Of a stretch of DNA of 64,000 nt, positions 25,244 to 38,401 are shown in pieces (position 1 is the first letter of the stretch; every line of letters starts with the position of its first letter). This DNA comes from Cupriavidus oxalaticus. GTDB taxonomy: Bacteria; Pseudomonadota; Gammaproteobacteria; Burkholderiales; Burkholderiaceae. The translations under genes and the position numbers were made by a program. Where the stretch lies: positions 2,604,001 through 2,668,000 of the forward strand of contig NZ_CP069812.1 of NCBI RefSeq assembly GCF_016894385.1, in the 5' to 3' direction. A model generated the notes under the pieces. It did no database searches. It was given only the letters and a program-made list of their open reading frames with translations, and was not told the origin of the DNA.

Positions 25244-26048
25244 CGAACACTCCATGGAACAGGCTCGCGGACGGGTCGGCCGCGGGGATCGGGTAAGCAT
25301 CAGGATACTTGACCCCGACCAGGTAGAGGCCATCCGGCATGAATGTGGGCGCTGCCAGCTTGCGGTCGCGCCCGGCCAGCACCTGCGCCAGCCACTGCGG
25401 CGGATAGCGGCGCCGGCCCACCGCCACCAGGCAGCCCATCAGGTTGCGCACCATATGGTGCAGGAAGGCGCTGGCGCGGAAGCGCAGGAACACCCAGTTG
25501 CCGTCGTCGCGGATCGTGACGTCGTACAGGGTCTTGACCGGCGACTTGGCCTGGCATTCGGCGGCGCGGAAAGCGGAAAAGTCGTGCTCGCCGACCAGAT
25601 ACGCCGCGGCTTCGCGCATGGTGTCCACGTCGAGCCGTTGTCCGGGCGGCAGCATCTGGTAGCCGGCGCGGCCATGCACCATTGGCACCCGGTGCGGACC
25701 GGTGTAGAGCGCGTAGTAATACATGCGCTCGTACGCCAGGAAGCGGGCATGGAAGCCTTCGTCGACCGGCAGCGCCCACTGCAGCGCGATCGACGGCGGC
25801 AGGAAGGCATTGACGCCGCGCACCCAGGAGAAGGGCTCGCGTTCCAGCCCGGTATCCAGGTGGATGACCTGCCCCAGCGCATGCACGCCGGTATCGGTGC
25901 GCCCCGCCACGGTGGTCAGCAGGCGCACGCCGGCGAAGCGCTCGATGGCGTCTTCCAGGTGATCCTGCACGGTATTGCGGTGTGGCTGCGACTGCCAGCC
26001 GGAAAAGGCGGCGCCGTCGTAGTGCAGGCCAAGTGCGATGCGGTTCAT
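25230..26048 (-). CDS. truA: tRNA pseudouridine(38-40) synthase
   Basis: A 272-residue enzyme that isomerises uridines 38-40 in the anticodon arm. The start [20 protein letters not shown] and the catalytic-Asp motif [18 protein letters not shown] identify it. The ATG at 26048 was chosen because the frame further upstream lies in a terminator-like hairpin. It overlaps trpF. The fimV-truA-trpF order is conserved in Burkholderiales. Confidence 0.97.
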   Translation of the reverse strand: MNRIALGLHYDGAAFSGWQSQPHRNTVQDHLEDAIERFAGVRLLTTVAGRTDTGVHALGQVIHLDTGLEREPFSWVRGVNAFLPPSIALQWALPVDEGFHARFLAYERMYYYALYTGPHRVPMVHGRAGYQMLPPGQRLDVDTMREAAAYLVGEHDFSAFRAAECQAKSPVKTLYDVTIRDDGNWVFLRFRASAFLHHMVRNLMGCLVAVGRRRYPPQWLAQVLAGRDRKLAAPTFMPDGLYLVGVKYPDAYPIPAADPSASLFHGVFDDAA

Positions 26049-26091
26049 GTCAGGGGAAAAAGCATGGCGGCGAGCAGGCAATGCGCGCCGG

Positions 26092-26128
26092 AAAAGCAAA
26101 TGCGCCGGAAGGGACGCTTCCGGCGCAT
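26092..26128 (-). terminator. Terminator-like hairpin after fimV
   Basis: A perfect 12-bp stem, ATGCGCCGGAAG and CTTCCGGCGCAT, with a five-base loop; reading on the minus strand it is followed by TTGCTTTT. A second GC-rich hairpin (GCCGCGGCA/TGCCGCGGC, 26137-26159) lies just before it. Together they probably end fimV transcripts partially ahead of truA. Confidence 0.7.
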
Positions 26129-26176
26129 CGCTTCATGCCGCGGCAACGCGTGCCGCGGCGGAGCGTCAATGATAGC

Positions 26177-29038
26177 TCAGGCCACTTCCAGCAGCAGCGA
26201 GCGGGCCTCGGCCTGCAGCGGGTCCTGCGACTGCTCGACCACTTCCTGCAGCAGCTCGCGCGCCCCTTCCTTGTCGCCGATCTCGATATAGGCGCGTGCC
26301 AGGTCGAGCTTGATCTGCATGTCGCGCCCCCCGTCGACGCCATCGACCGACAGCGTGCTGGGCGAAACGCCGCGGGCCGTATCGGGATTGGTTTCGTCCG
26401 CTACTCGCGACAGGTCGATCGGCTCGGCCAGCTTGCCGTCGCGCAGCAGGGTCGTCGCAGGCAGCGGCGCGAAAGCTTCGTCCGCCGCGGCCGGCGAGCC
26501 ACCGGTGGCCGACGCAGCACTGCCCAGGTCCAGCGACAGGCCCGACATGTCGAACTCCAGCGGACGCGAGCGGGTCGGCGTATCCAGGCGCGGCACGTCG
26601 TGCGCTTGCCCATCCCCATCATCGGCCAGCGGGTCGGCCAGCGGATCGCCGGCGCGGCCCGGGAAATCCAGGTGCAGTCCGCCGTCCAGGCGCACAGCCG
26701 GCTCGGTCGGGTCCGAATCCGCACCGAACACCATGGCCGCCGACGCCGGCGCCACGATCGGGTCGCCCGCCGCGGGCGCCGGGAACGCGTCCAGCGGCAA
26801 CGCCAGGTCGCCCAGCGAGGGCTCCAGGCGCGGGATCGAAGCCGGATCCTGCGACGGGTCCTGCGTGCGCCACTGGTCCGTCGCGGGCGAGGCCGTGTCC
26901 GGACCCGCCGCCTCCGGCGTCACCACCAGGTACATCGCGTTGCCCGGCTCGAGCGCACGCCCCATTTCTGCTGCCTTCAGCCATTCCGCACTGTGTCCGC
27001 CGGTCTGGGCGAACATTTCTTCTGCTATCACGCGGAAACCTTCCACATCCTGTCTGTTGCTGTAAATCTCCAGGAGCTTGAGCCGCACCGGCTGCTGCTC
27101 CGGGTTTTTCTCCAGGGCTTCGCGCAGGATTTCCTCCGCCTGCACATCGCGCCCGTAGGCGATATAGACCTCGGCCTCGGCAATCGGGTCGACCTCGTTG
27201 GCTTCCGGCGTGTTGTTGCCGATGCGGAAGTCGGCGCCGAACACGCTGTGCTGCGAGGTGTCGACACTCTGGCCGCCGGCGGCGCCGAACAGCGAATTGG
27301 CGCCGGCCATCACCGTGCTTTCCTGCGACAGGATGCTGTCGCCGAAGCCGGTCGCCTCGCCCTGCTTCTGCTGCTGGCGGCGGCGATAGATCGCGTAGAC
27401 ACCGAGCAGCGCCACCACCAGGCCGCCGCCGGGTAGCAGCATCGGGTTGGCCAGCAGGCCGTCAAGGAACGACGGCTCCTGCACCGGTGCAGGCGCTGCC
27501 ACCGCAGGCGGCGCCGGCTTGGCTGCCGGGGCCGATGCCGGCGCGGCAACCGCTGCAGCAGCCTGCGGTGCCGAAGCCGCGGCGGCTGCCAGCGCCGGCG
27601 CCGCTGTAGCGGGTGCAACGGCGGCACTGGCGGCATCGGGCACTGCGGTGGCGGCACCCGCAACTGCTGCCGCTGCTGCCGGTTCCGCGGCACCCGCCTT
27701 CGGGGCCTCGGCAGTCACCACGTTCGGTGCGGCGGCTTCAGGCCTGGCCACCGCGGCCGCCTTTTCCTTTTCCTTGTCGGCCAGCGCAGCCTGGCTGGAC
27801 TGGCTCAGCTTGGCGATCTCGGCGTTCTTCAGCTCGAGCAGCTTCTGCATGTCGCCGATATTCTTTTCCAGCTGCGCCAGGCGCGCCTCGGCTTCCTTGA
27901 CCTGGCGCTCGCGCGCGACGTTGGCTTCGGCCTTGGCGGCAGCATCGGCCTGCGCACCCCGCTCGGCCTTGCTCAGCTTCAGTTCGTCGCGCGGGCCATC
28001 GGTCGGGGCCGCCTGTTCCTGCACGCGCGCCGTCACGTTGCCGGACTGCTGCCGGCCGCTGTCGGGCTCGACCGACCTGGCCGCGGCGGCACTCGCCAGG
28101 CGGCTGCGATAGGCGTCGAAGCCCTGCGTGCGCGCGACCACCTCGCGGCGCGCGGCCTTGGGCGTGACGGACTGCGCCTGTTGCTGGGTCGGCACCTGCA
28201 GCACCGCGCCGCTGCGCAGCCGGTTCATGTTGCCGCCGATAAAGGCGTTGGGATTGTTGCGGTAGAGCGCGACCAGCATCTGGTCCAGCGACACCGATTC
28301 GGCGCTCTGCACGGCTTCGCCGGCGATCCCGTACAGCGTATCGCCGCGCTTGACGGTATAGCCACCGCCGGGCGCCACGTCGGCGCTGGCTGCGGGCGCC
28401 GCTGGCGGCGCCCGCCTGGCCTGCCGAGCGGGGCGCACGGGCGCTGCCGGACGGGCGGACTCGGCGGCGGGCGCAGCTTCCTGTGCGGCCGCTTGCGGCG
28501 CCGCGGCAGCCGCGGCCTGTGGCACGGCGGCGGGCGAGGCGTCGGGCGTTGCCGCCTGCACCACCGTCGACGGCGAGTAGGTCTCGTTGGAAGGCTTGGC
28601 CCCGGCGGGGTCAAGCAGGAAGGTGTAGGCGCGCGAAACCTTGCCGCTGGCCCAGCTCATGTCGACCAGGATGTCGACGAACGGCTCGCTGATCGGCTGC
28701 GTCGAACGGACCTTGGCGACATAGCTGCCGTTGGGACGGCGCTCGATCTCCAGGCGCAGCGAGCTGACCGCAGGCTGGTAGGTCAGCCCCGCCGCGGCAT
28801 ACGCCCCCGGCGACGCCAGCCTGACGTTCAGCCCGGAGGCCTCTTCGGGCGTGACCCCGCTGATGTCGATCTCAGCCTGCAGCGGCTGCCCCAGATTCGA
28901 CTGAACCCGCAATTGCCCGAACCCCGCGGCATATGCGGCCGGCTGCGCAAGCAGCAGGCCCAGTGCCGTGACGGCCAGCGTTGACCAGCGCTGACGGGCA
29001 GTAGGCGCATCTTTCCGGCGATGTTGGCTCACACTCAC
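26177..29038 (-). CDS. fimV: FimV/HubP-family polar membrane protein
   Basis: 953 residues. A signal sequence (cleavage near AAYAAG, residue 38) is followed by the FimV N-terminal domain (about 40-143), an Ala/Pro-rich linker, a LysM module (about 226-283, YTVKRGDTLYGIAG), a coiled coil (about 355-430), a long Ala-rich linker, one membrane helix (about 534-551) and an acidic cytoplasmic region ending in the TPR-like FimV C-terminus (QIKLDLARAYIEIGDKEGAR). Homologues bind peptidoglycan and organise the pole, type IV pili and chemoreceptors. The GTG start at 29038 has GGAG six bases upstream. Confidence 0.92.
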   Translation of the reverse strand: MSVSQHRRKDAPTARQRWSTLAVTALGLLLAQPAAYAAGFGQLRVQSNLGQPLQAEIDISGVTPEEASGLNVRLASPGAYAAAGLTYQPAVSSLRLEIERRPNGSYVAKVRSTQPISEPFVDILVDMSWASGKVSRAYTFLLDPAGAKPSNETYSPSTVVQAATPDASPAAVPQAAAAAAPQAAAQEAAPAAESARPAAPVRPARQARRAPPAAPAASADVAPGGGYTVKRGDTLYGIAGEAVQSAESVSLDQMLVALYRNNPNAFIGGNMNRLRSGAVLQVPTQQQAQSVTPKAARREVVARTQGFDAYRSRLASAAAARSVEPDSGRQQSGNVTARVQEQAAPTDGPRDELKLSKAERGAQADAAAKAEANVARERQVKEAEARLAQLEKNIGDMQKLLELKNAEIAKLSQSSQAALADKEKEKAAAVARPEAAAPNVVTAEAPKAGAAEPAAAAAVAGAATAVPDAASAAVAPATAAPALAAAAASAPQAAAAVAAPASAPAAKPAPPAVAAPAPVQEPSFLDGLLANPMLLPGGGLVVALLGVYAIYRRRQQQKQGEATGFGDSILSQESTVMAGANSLFGAAGGQSVDTSQHSVFGADFRIGNNTPEANEVDPIAEAEVYIAYGRDVQAEEILREALEKNPEQQPVRLKLLEIYSNRQDVEGFRVIAEEMFAQTGGHSAEWLKAAEMGRALEPGNAMYLVVTPEAAGPDTASPATDQWRTQDPSQDPASIPRLEPSLGDLALPLDAFPAPAAGDPIVAPASAAMVFGADSDPTEPAVRLDGGLHLDFPGRAGDPLADPLADDGDGQAHDVPRLDTPTRSRPLEFDMSGLSLDLGSAASATGGSPAAADEAFAPLPATTLLRDGKLAEPIDLSRVADETNPDTARGVSPSTLSVDGVDGGRDMQIKLDLARAYIEIGDKEGARELLQEVVEQSQDPLQAEARSLLLEVA

Positions 29039-29324
29039 CTTATGCTCCGTTATGTTTTAGTAGCGACATACATCGACAAACCGACCCCATAGACAGGTCC
29101 GGCAGGCTGGCGGGGCATTCTGGCTGCACCCCTTGACCAGCCGGCGCGCAGGCGCCGATCCCTGCGGACCGGGGCGCATGCCGGCGTATTGTGACGCATC
29201 GCCCGGAAAAATAGGCGCCCGGATACAACAACGCCGCGCGTGGGCGCGGCGTTGTCGGCAAAGCGGTCGTTTCTGTTGCCTGGCTGCAACGGACGCAACC
29301 AGGCACCCCGCTATCAGCCACCCA
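29039..29324. other. asd-fimV intergenic region with two stem-loops
   Basis: A 286-bp gap. ACAACGCCGCGC/GCGCGGCGTTGT (29228-29255) is a perfect 12-bp stem with loop GTGG. Nearer asd, GCCTGG/CCAGGC brackets another stem. They probably mark the 3' end of the asd transcript on the minus strand, without a long T-run. The remaining 190 bp should hold the fimV promoter, which I could not pinpoint. Confidence 0.5.
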
Positions 29325-30461
29325 TCAGGATTCGATCAGGATACGCAGCATGCGGCGCAGCGGCTCGGCCGCGCCCCACAGCAGCTGGTCGCCGACCGTG
29401 AAGGCCGACAGGTACTCGCCGCCCATCTGCATCTTGCGCAGGCGGCCGACCGGGATCGTCAGCGTGCCGGTCACGGCCGCCGGGGTCAGGCCGGTCATGC
29501 TGGCTTCACGCGTATTCGGCACCACCTTGGCCCACGGGTTGTGGGCGGCCAGCATGCCTTCGATCTCGTCCAGCGGCACATCCTTGCGCAGCTTGATGGT
29601 CAGCGCCTGCGAATGGCAGCGCATCGCGCCGATGCGAACGCACAGGCCGTCGACGGCGATCGGCGTGGCGCCGGTCGCACCCAGGAAGCCCTCGCCTCGG
29701 CCCAGGATCTTGTTGGTCTCGGCGCCGCCCTTCCACTCTTCCTTGGACTGGCCGTTGCCCAGGTCCTTGTCAATCCAGGGGATCAGGTTGCCGGCCAGCG
29801 GCACGCCGAACTGCTTGGTTTCCTCGGCGGACAGGCCGTGCTGGGTCGCCAGGATCTGACGGTCGATTTCCAGGATGGCCGACGCCGGGTCATCCAGCAG
29901 CGGCTTGACCGAGGCGTTCAGCGTGCCGAACTGCGTCAGCAACTCGCGCATGTGCTGGGCGCCGCCGCCCGAAGCGGCCTGGTAGGTCATCGAGGTCATC
30001 CATTCGACCATGTCGGCCTGGAACAGGCCACCCAGGCCGATCAGCATACAGCTGACCGTGCAGTTGCCGCCGATGAAATTCTTGACGCCCTTGGACAGCG
30101 CGTCCTTGATCACACCCTGGTTGACCGGATCCAGCACGATGATGGCATCGTCCTTCATCCGCAGCGACGAGGCCGCGTCGATCCAGTAGCCCTTCCAGCC
30201 CGCCTCGCGCAGCTTGGGGAAGACCTCGTTGGTGTAGTCGCCGCCCTGGGCGGTCAGCACCACGTCGCACTTCTTCAGTGCCTCGATGTCGTTGGCATCC
30301 TTGAGCGTGGTTTCGTTCTTGGCCATGGCGGGCGCCTTGCCGCCGGCGTTGGACGTGCTGAAGAAGACGGGCTCGATGTGGTCGAAATCACGCTCTTCCT
30401 GCATGCGTTGCATCAGGACGCTGCCGACCATTCCCCGCCAACCGACGAGACCTACAATCAT
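29325..30461 (-). CDS. asd: Aspartate-semialdehyde dehydrogenase
   Basis: A 378-residue NADPH enzyme that reduces aspartyl phosphate to the semialdehyde, the branch point to lysine, threonine and methionine. It has the N-terminal nucleotide loop [17 protein letters not shown], the active-site Cys in [17 protein letters not shown] and the catalytic His region [15 protein letters not shown]. The ATG at 30461 has GAGG upstream. It lies between leuB and fimV, as is usual in the order. Confidence 0.97.
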   Translation of the reverse strand: MIVGLVGWRGMVGSVLMQRMQEERDFDHIEPVFFSTSNAGGKAPAMAKNETTLKDANDIEALKKCDVVLTAQGGDYTNEVFPKLREAGWKGYWIDAASSLRMKDDAIIVLDPVNQGVIKDALSKGVKNFIGGNCTVSCMLIGLGGLFQADMVEWMTSMTYQAASGGGAQHMRELLTQFGTLNASVKPLLDDPASAILEIDRQILATQHGLSAEETKQFGVPLAGNLIPWIDKDLGNGQSKEEWKGGAETNKILGRGEGFLGATGATPIAVDGLCVRIGAMRCHSQALTIKLRKDVPLDEIEGMLAAHNPWAKVVPNTREASMTGLTPAAVTGTLTIPVGRLRKMQMGGEYLSAFTVGDQLLWGAAEPLRRMLRILIES

Positions 30462-30738
30462 GATTTACCTCGGATGTGATTTTTACTTCCCCGCCATTTT
30501 CCTCGCCCGGCGTGGCTGCGCGGGGAAGACGGGCAGGCACGACGAACGGATCTAGGCGATCGCGGTTTTAATAATGGTTTTAATCGTCGTTGCGGTCTGG
30601 CCGAGCGAAATCGTGCCGACCGGGCCGCGGGTGGCGGTCAGGGCGACAACAGCAGTCAGGGTGGACTGGGAAAATCGGGCCATTCGCAGAGTCTACACGA
30701 TTTTGCGGCGCTGCCGCAGCGTGCAAATTGGGGACAAA
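30462..30738. other. leuB-asd intergenic region
   Basis: No gene is supported here. It should hold the asd promoter on the minus strand. The only pattern is GGTTTTAAT twice, 12 bp apart (30564-30572 and 30576-30584), in an otherwise GC-rich stretch. Read on the minus strand these give ATTAAAACC direct repeats, a possible regulator site or -10 region. Confidence 0.35.
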
Positions 30739-30770
30739 TAAAACGAGGGCACCGCGCTGGCCGGTGCCCT
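30739..30770 (-). terminator. Terminator of the leu operon after leuB
   Basis: AGGGCACCG and CGGTGCCCT form a 9-bp stem around a seven-base loop. On the minus strand it is followed by CGTTTTATTTG, and it starts 13 bases after the leuB stop. Confidence 0.85.
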
Positions 30771-30782
30771 TTTGCGTGTGAC

Positions 30783-31850
<1,068 letters not shown>

Positions 31851-31872
31851 TGTTGTCTTCCCTCGTAGAGTC

Positions 31873-32523
31873 TTATCCGACCAGGCGGTTGTTCAGCCAC
31901 GGCATCTTCGCCACGCGCTCGGCCTCGTAGGCCTTGATCTTGTCGGCATGGCGCAGGGTCAGGCCGATATCGTCGAAGCCGTTCAGCATGCAGTACTTGC
32001 GGAACGGGGCGATGTCGAACTCGTAGCCCTGGCCCGACGGCGTGAGCACCACCTGCTTGTCGAGGTCGATGGTCAGCTGGTAGCCGTTGAACGCGTTGGT
32101 CTCGTTAAACAGGTGGTCAACCTGCTGCTCGCTCAGCACCACCGGCAGCAAGCCGTTCTTGTAGCAGTTGTTGAAGAAGATATCGGCAAAGCTGGGCGCG
32201 ATCACAGCGCGGAAGCCGTACTGCGTCAGCGCCCACGGCGCATGCTCGCGCGAGCTGCCGCAGCCGAAGTTGCGGCGCGCCAGCAGGATCGACGCGCCCT
32301 GGTAGCGCGGCTGGTTCAGCACGAAGTCCGGATTCAGCGGACGCTTGCTGTTGTCCATGCCGGGCTCGCCAACGTCCTTGTAGCGCCACTCGTCGAACAG
32401 GTTGGGGCCGAAGCCGGTGCGCTGGATCGACTTCAGGAACTGCTTCGGGATGATGGCGTCGGTGTCGACGTTTTCGCGGTCGAGGGGAGCCACGAGGCCG
32501 CTGTGTACGGTGAACTTGTCCAT
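31873..32523 (-). CDS. leuD: 3-isopropylmalate dehydratase small subunit
   Basis: A 216-residue swivel-domain subunit that works with LeuC to isomerise isopropylmalate. It has [20 protein letters not shown] near the N-terminus and the conserved [18 protein letters not shown]. The ATG at 32523 is ten bases after the stop of the small entericidin gene. Co-transcription with leuC and leuB is expected from spacing. Confidence 0.98.
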   Translation of the reverse strand: MDKFTVHSGLVAPLDRENVDTDAIIPKQFLKSIQRTGFGPNLFDEWRYKDVGEPGMDNSKRPLNPDFVLNQPRYQGASILLARRNFGCGSSREHAPWALTQYGFRAVIAPSFADIFFNNCYKNGLLPVVLSEQQVDHLFNETNAFNGYQLTIDLDKQVVLTPSGQGYEFDIAPFRKYCMLNGFDDIGLTLRHADKIKAYEAERVAKMPWLNNRLVG

Positions 32524-32533
32524 GTGTCTTTCC

Positions 32534-32665
32534 TTACTTCTTGGCCGCGCGCTCGAGCGAGCTGCCGGCGGCCTGCGTGTCCTTGCCCAGGCCGGCCATG
32601 GCGTTGCAGCCAGCCAGCTGCAGCATGCCCAGGCATGCCAGCCATGCGATCAGGGTCCTTTTCAT
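32534..32665 (-). CDS. Entericidin A/B-family small lipoprotein
   Basis: A 43-residue lipoprotein: [20 protein letters not shown] gives a signal with lipobox LAGC, followed by [20 protein letters not shown] and a Lys-rich end. This is the EcnA/EcnB pattern. In E. coli these peptides form an antidote/toxin pair affecting lysis in stationary phase; only one is present here. It lies between leuC (14-base gap) and leuD (10-base gap), so it is part of the leu operon, a placement seen in related genera. Confidence 0.88.
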   Translation of the reverse strand: MKRTLIAWLACLGMLQLAGCNAMAGLGKDTQAAGSSLERAAKK

Positions 32666-32679
32666 CTGCCGCGCTCCGC

Positions 32680-34089
32680 TCAGCCCAGCTTGCGGATGTC
32701 GACGAAATGGCCTTCGATGGCGGCAGCCGCTGCCATCGCCGGGCTCACCAGGTGGGTACGGCCACCGGCGCCCTGGCGGCCTTCGAAGTTGCGGTTCGAG
32801 GTCGACGCGCAGCGCTCGCCCGGATCGAGGCGGTCGGCATTCATGGCCAGGCACATCGAGCAGCCCGGCTCGCGCCATTCAAAGCCGGCGGCCTTGAAGA
32901 TCTTGTCCAGCCCTTCGCGCTCGGCCTGCTCCTTGACCAGCCCCGAACCCGGCACCACCATCGCCAGCTTCACGTTCGAGGCGACCTTGCGGCCCAGCTT
33001 CTGCACCACCCAGGCGGCGGCGCGCATGTCCTCGATGCGGCTGTTGGTGCACGAGCCGATGAAGACCTTGTCGATATTGATGCTCTCGACCGGCACGTTG
33101 GGCTGCAGGCCCATGTATTCCAGCGCGCGCTCCATGGCGTTGCGCTTGGTCTGGTCCTTTTCCTTCTCGGGATCCGGCACGCGGTCTTCGATGCTGATGA
33201 CCATTTCCGGCGAGGTGCCCCAGGTCACCTGCGGGCGAATCTCTTCGGCACGCAGCTCGACCACCTGGTCGAACTTGGCGCCGGCATCCGAATGCAGCGT
33301 GCGCCAGTAGGCCACGGCCTGCTCCCACTCCACGCCCTGCGGCGCGTACGGGCGGCCCTTGACGTATTCCAGCGTGACATCGTCCACCGCCACCAGGCCG
33401 GCGCGCGCGCCCGCCTCGATGGCCATGTTGCAGACGGTCATGCGGCCTTCCATGGTCAGGTCGCGGATGGCCGAGCCGGCGAACTCGATGGTGTAGCCAG
33501 TGCCGCCGGCGGTGCCGATCTCGCCGATGATGGCCAGCACGATGTCCTTGGCGGTGCAGCCGCGCGGCAGCTTGCCTTCCACCTTGACCAGCATGTTCTT
33601 TGCCTTCTTGCCCAGCAGCGTCTGCGTGGCCAGCACGTGCTCGACTTCCGAGGTGCCGATGCCATGCGCCAGCGCGCCGAAGGCGCCGTGCGTGCTGGTA
33701 TGCGAGTCGCCGCACACCACCGTCATGCCCGGCAGCGTTGCGCCCTGCTCCGGCCCGATCACGTGCACGATGCCCTGGCGGTGGTCGGTCATCTTGAACT
33801 GGGTGATGCCGAAGCTGTCGCAGTTGGCGTCCAGCGTATCGACCTGCAGCTTCGACACCGGGTCGGCAATGCCCTGGCTGCGGTCGGTGGTCGGCACGTT
33901 GTGGTCCGACACGGCCAGGTTGGCGCTGATGCGCCATACCGGACGCTGCGCCATCTTCAGGCCCTCGAACGCCTGCGGGCTGGTCACTTCATGCAGCAGG
34001 TGGCGGTCGATGTAGAGCAGCGTGGTGCCGTCTTCCTCGACGTGGACGGTGTGGTCATCCCAGAGTTTGTCGTAGAGCGTCTTGGCCAT
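32680..34089 (-). CDS. leuC: 3-isopropylmalate dehydratase large subunit
   Basis: A 469-residue aconitase-fold subunit carrying the [4Fe-4S] cluster, with Cys in [13 protein letters not shown] and in [34 protein letters not shown] is also conserved. The ATG at 34089 begins the usual [16 protein letters not shown]. It is first in the leu operon, with a leader of about 200 nt behind a candidate promoter at 34290. No ribosome site is strong. Confidence 0.98.
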   Translation of the reverse strand: MAKTLYDKLWDDHTVHVEEDGTTLLYIDRHLLHEVTSPQAFEGLKMAQRPVWRISANLAVSDHNVPTTDRSQGIADPVSKLQVDTLDANCDSFGITQFKMTDHRQGIVHVIGPEQGATLPGMTVVCGDSHTSTHGAFGALAHGIGTSEVEHVLATQTLLGKKAKNMLVKVEGKLPRGCTAKDIVLAIIGEIGTAGGTGYTIEFAGSAIRDLTMEGRMTVCNMAIEAGARAGLVAVDDVTLEYVKGRPYAPQGVEWEQAVAYWRTLHSDAGAKFDQVVELRAEEIRPQVTWGTSPEMVISIEDRVPDPEKEKDQTKRNAMERALEYMGLQPNVPVESINIDKVFIGSCTNSRIEDMRAAAWVVQKLGRKVASNVKLAMVVPGSGLVKEQAEREGLDKIFKAAGFEWREPGCSMCLAMNADRLDPGERCASTSNRNFEGRQGAGGRTHLVSPAMAAAAAIEGHFVDIRKLG

Positions 34090-34289
34090 GATGCGATGGC
34101 GGGCCGAATGACCGATCCTTGGCAGGAGAAGTCCGCGGTGACCGCGCAGTAGTTTGCAGGGGTTTTTGTTCGCTTCGGTCGCGGCGGCGAACACCGGCGT
34201 CGATAGCGACCAATCGCGATGATCGCGCCGGAAGCCGCCTGAAGCGAGCGTTATTTCAAGCGTTGCTGCAATGCTTGACTTGGCAATCG

Positions 34290-34318
34290 ATTATGCCACA
34301 GGGGGTATGGGGATCAGC
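34290..34318 (-). promoter_or_regulatory. Candidate promoter of the leu operon
   Basis: On the minus strand TGG-CATAAT is an extended -10 box (34298-34290); the -35 region around 34313-34318 is poor (GCTGAT). Such a promoter would need little -35 contact or an activator. Leader length to leuC is about 195 nt. Confidence 0.45.
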
Positions 34319-34411
34319 GGCCTGGGCGGCCCGGATGGCGGTGTGATTGGCGAAAGGGGGCTTTCGCGGATGGCGAAAAGGCTCGCCTGCTTGCTTCGAT
34401 GCCGGCAGCAA

Positions 34412-34452
34412 GCTCCCCTCTCCCGCTTGCTGTATGGACCGGGGGTGAGGGC
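34412..34452. repeat. Degenerate copy of the CCCTCTCCC palindromic repeat
   Basis: CTCCCCTCTCCCGCTTGC followed by a GGGGGTGAGGGC tail. It shares the left arm and tail of the REP-like element at 38542-38567, but the right arm is eroded. It lies in the leuC-livF gap, which otherwise holds only the leu promoter and the longer repeat next to it. Confidence 0.55.
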
Positions 34453-34488
34453 AGGCGCTTGCCGAAGCCGCCGCGCTGTATAAAACCG

Positions 34489-34618
34489 TTGGCCTCGCTT
34501 TTTGTGGTTCCTTGCTAGCCCAACCCTCTCCCCATGAGGAGAGGGAGAACACCTTGCTTAGGCTAGCTCGGGCGCCCGGGCGCACCCAAAACCACCCTCT
34601 TCTTCCCTGGGTTTTGGG
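34489..34618 (+). repeat. Dispersed intergenic repeat, copy A (3' of livF)
   Basis: A block with TTGGCCT, GTGGTTCCTTGCTAG, a CCCTCTCC/GGAGAGGG hairpin, GAGAACACCTTGCTT and then GGCTAGCTCGGGCG...GCGCACCCAAAACC. The first 75 bp recur inverted at 38402-38490, and the last 50 bp recur at 58162-58210. A CCCAAAACC/GGTTTTGGG stem (34585-34618) closes it just past livF and may serve as the operon's 3' end. Confidence 0.85.
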
Positions 34619-34628
34619 GGCGCGTTCG

Positions 34629-36117
<1,489 letters not shown>

Positions 36118-36121
<4 letters not shown>

Positions 36122-37398
36122 CGGGGAAGCTCCACGTGGGGACGGCTCGCGGGCAGCAGGCCCTGCGGACGCCACATCATCATCAGCACCATCACCAGGC
36201 CGAAGATCAGCATGCGATATTCGGCAAAGTCGCGCGCCACCTCGGGCAGCACCGTCAGCAGGATCGCCGCCAGGATCACGCCCAGCTGCGAGCCCATGCC
36301 GCCCAGCACCACCACGGCCAGCACCAGCGCCGATTCGATGAAGGTGAACGATTCCGGATTGACCAGGCCCTGGCGCGCGGCGAAGAACGCGCCGCCAAGA
36401 CCGGCGAACGAGGCGCCCAGCGTGAACGCCGACAGCTTGATGCGGGTCGGGTTGAGCCCGAGAGAACGGCAGGCGATCTCGTCCTCGCGCAGTGCCTCCC
36501 ATGCGCGGCCCATCGGCATGCGGATCAGGCGGCTGGTCACGAACAGCGTGAAGCCGACCAGCAGCAGCGCGATCAGGTAGAGGAAGATCACCATGTGCTG
36601 GCTGGCATAATCCAGGCCGATCAGTTCGTGGAACGTGCGCGCCCCCTCGACGCTGGCGCTGCGCGCCATCTCGAAGCCGAATACGCTGGGCTTGGGGATG
36701 CCCGAGACGCCGTCGGGGCCGCCAGTCAGGCTGGTCAGGTTGTTCAGCAGCAGGCGGATGATCTCGCCGAAGCCGAGCGTGACGATCGCCAGGTAGTCGC
36801 CACGCAGGCGCAGCACCGGAAAGCCGAGCAGGAAACCAAAGCCCGCTGACAGCGCCGCCGCGATCGGCAGGCACTCCCAGAACGACAGGCCGAAGTACTG
36901 GTTCAGCAGCGCGTAGGTATAGCCGCCCACGGCATAGAAGCCGACATAGCCCAGGTCGAGCAGGCCGGCATAGCCCACCACGATATTCAGCCCGAGGCCC
37001 AGGATCACGTAGATCAGCGCCAGCGTGGCCACGTCGACGGCGCCGCGCGAGCCGAAGAACGGCCACACCAGCCCCACCGCCAGCAGCACCCACACCGCCA
37101 CGCGCTGCTGCTGCGCGCCCAGCTCCGGCAGCGCCGGCAGGCGCACCGCGCTGCCCGCGCGCGACAGCATCGGCTTGAACAACTGGAACAGGAATACCGC
37201 CGCCACGGCAATCCATACCGGACGCCAGTGCGGCTCGAGCACGACCTTGTAGCCTTCCAGCCTGAGCTGCAGGCCAAGGATGGGAATGGTCAGGATCGCC
37301 GTCATCACGGCCGCCGTGATCGCGTTCTTCAGTGACTGGCCCGGCGTGGCGCCGCGCACTATCTGCCCGGCGGGCATCGCAGAAACTTGGTTGGTCAT
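36118..37398 (-). CDS. livM: Branched-chain amino acid ABC transporter permease LivM
   Basis: A 426-residue permease, longer than E. coli-type cores because of an N-terminal region with two to three extra helices. The central [20 protein letters not shown] and [18 protein letters not shown] are LivM hallmarks, as is the cytoplasmic EAA-like [20 protein letters not shown]. It forms the membrane channel with LivH. It begins 12 bases after the livH stop and overlaps livG by four bases. Confidence 0.95.
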
Positions 37399-37410
37399 GG
37401 TCTCGCCCCC

Positions 37411-38337
37411 TTACACCTTTTCGACATCGGGCTTGCCCAGCAGCCCGGTCGGACGGAACAGCAGCACCAGCACCAGCAGGCTGAATGCGACCACGTCCTT
37501 GTATTCGGCCGGCATGTAGCCCGAGGCGAAGGTTTCCGCCAGGCCCAGCAGCACGCCGCCGAGCATCGCGCCCGGAATGCTGCCGATGCCGCCCAGCACC
37601 GCCGCGGTAAAGGCCTTGATGCCGGCGATAAAGCCGATAAAGGGATTGAGCTTGCCAATGCTCAGCCCGATCAGCACGCCGCCGACGGCGGCCAGCATCG
37701 CGCCCAGCACGAAGGTGAACGAGATCACCTTGTTGGTGTCGATGCCGAGCAGGTTGGCCATGCGCATGTCTTCAGCGCAAGCGCGGCAGGCGCGGCCCAT
37801 GCGCGAACGGCCGATGAACAGCGTCAGCGCGATCATCATCACCAGCGTCACGCCCACGATCAGCAGGCGCGAATACGGCATGGTCACGGTGAAGTCGCCG
37901 CCCATCTGGAACTCGATGGCGCCGGAGAGCAGCACCGGCACGGACACGTCGCGCGCGCCCTGCCCGATCTGGACATAGTTCTGCAGGAAGATCGACATGC
38001 CGATGGCGGAGATCAGCGGCACCAGCCGCGGACCGCCGCGCAAGGGACGGTATGCCACCCGCTCGACCGCAAAGCCGTAGACGCCGGTGACCAGCACCGA
38101 GACCAGCAAGGCGGCGCCCAGCACCAGCGGCAGGGGGTAGCCTGCCTGGGCACCGATCGCGGTGAGCGTGACCAGGCCGACATAGGCACCGATCATGTAA
38201 ATCTCGCCGTGCGCGAAATTGATCATGCCGATGATGCCGTAGACCATTGTGTAGCCGATGGCGATCAGCGCATAGATCGCACCCAGCGTCAGGCCGTTGA
38301 CCAGCTGCTGGGTGAACTGTGGAAGGAATTCATTCAT
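37411..38337 (-). CDS. livH: Branched-chain amino acid ABC transporter permease LivH
   Basis: A 308-residue permease of about eight helices. It has the LivH start MNEFLPQFTQQLVNGLTLGA and the conserved GYTMVYGIIGMINFAHGEIY. The cytoplasmic loop RACAEDMRMANLLGIDTNKV contacts the ATPases. The ATG at 38337 was chosen over an open frame reaching 38433, which would pass into the repeat element. It is separated from livJ by about 255 bp that hold two repeats, so livJ may have separate expression. Confidence 0.95.
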   Translation of the reverse strand: MNEFLPQFTQQLVNGLTLGAIYALIAIGYTMVYGIIGMINFAHGEIYMIGAYVGLVTLTAIGAQAGYPLPLVLGAALLVSVLVTGVYGFAVERVAYRPLRGGPRLVPLISAIGMSIFLQNYVQIGQGARDVSVPVLLSGAIEFQMGGDFTVTMPYSRLLIVGVTLVMMIALTLFIGRSRMGRACRACAEDMRMANLLGIDTNKVISFTFVLGAMLAAVGGVLIGLSIGKLNPFIGFIAGIKAFTAAVLGGIGSIPGAMLGGVLLGLAETFASGYMPAEYKDVVAFSLLVLVLLFRPTGLLGKPDVEKV

Positions 38338-38401
38338 TGGGGGAAGCCTCGTAGGCGCCGGAACTGGCCTCGGCGGGGATGCGCCAAAACCATTCGAACT
38401 T

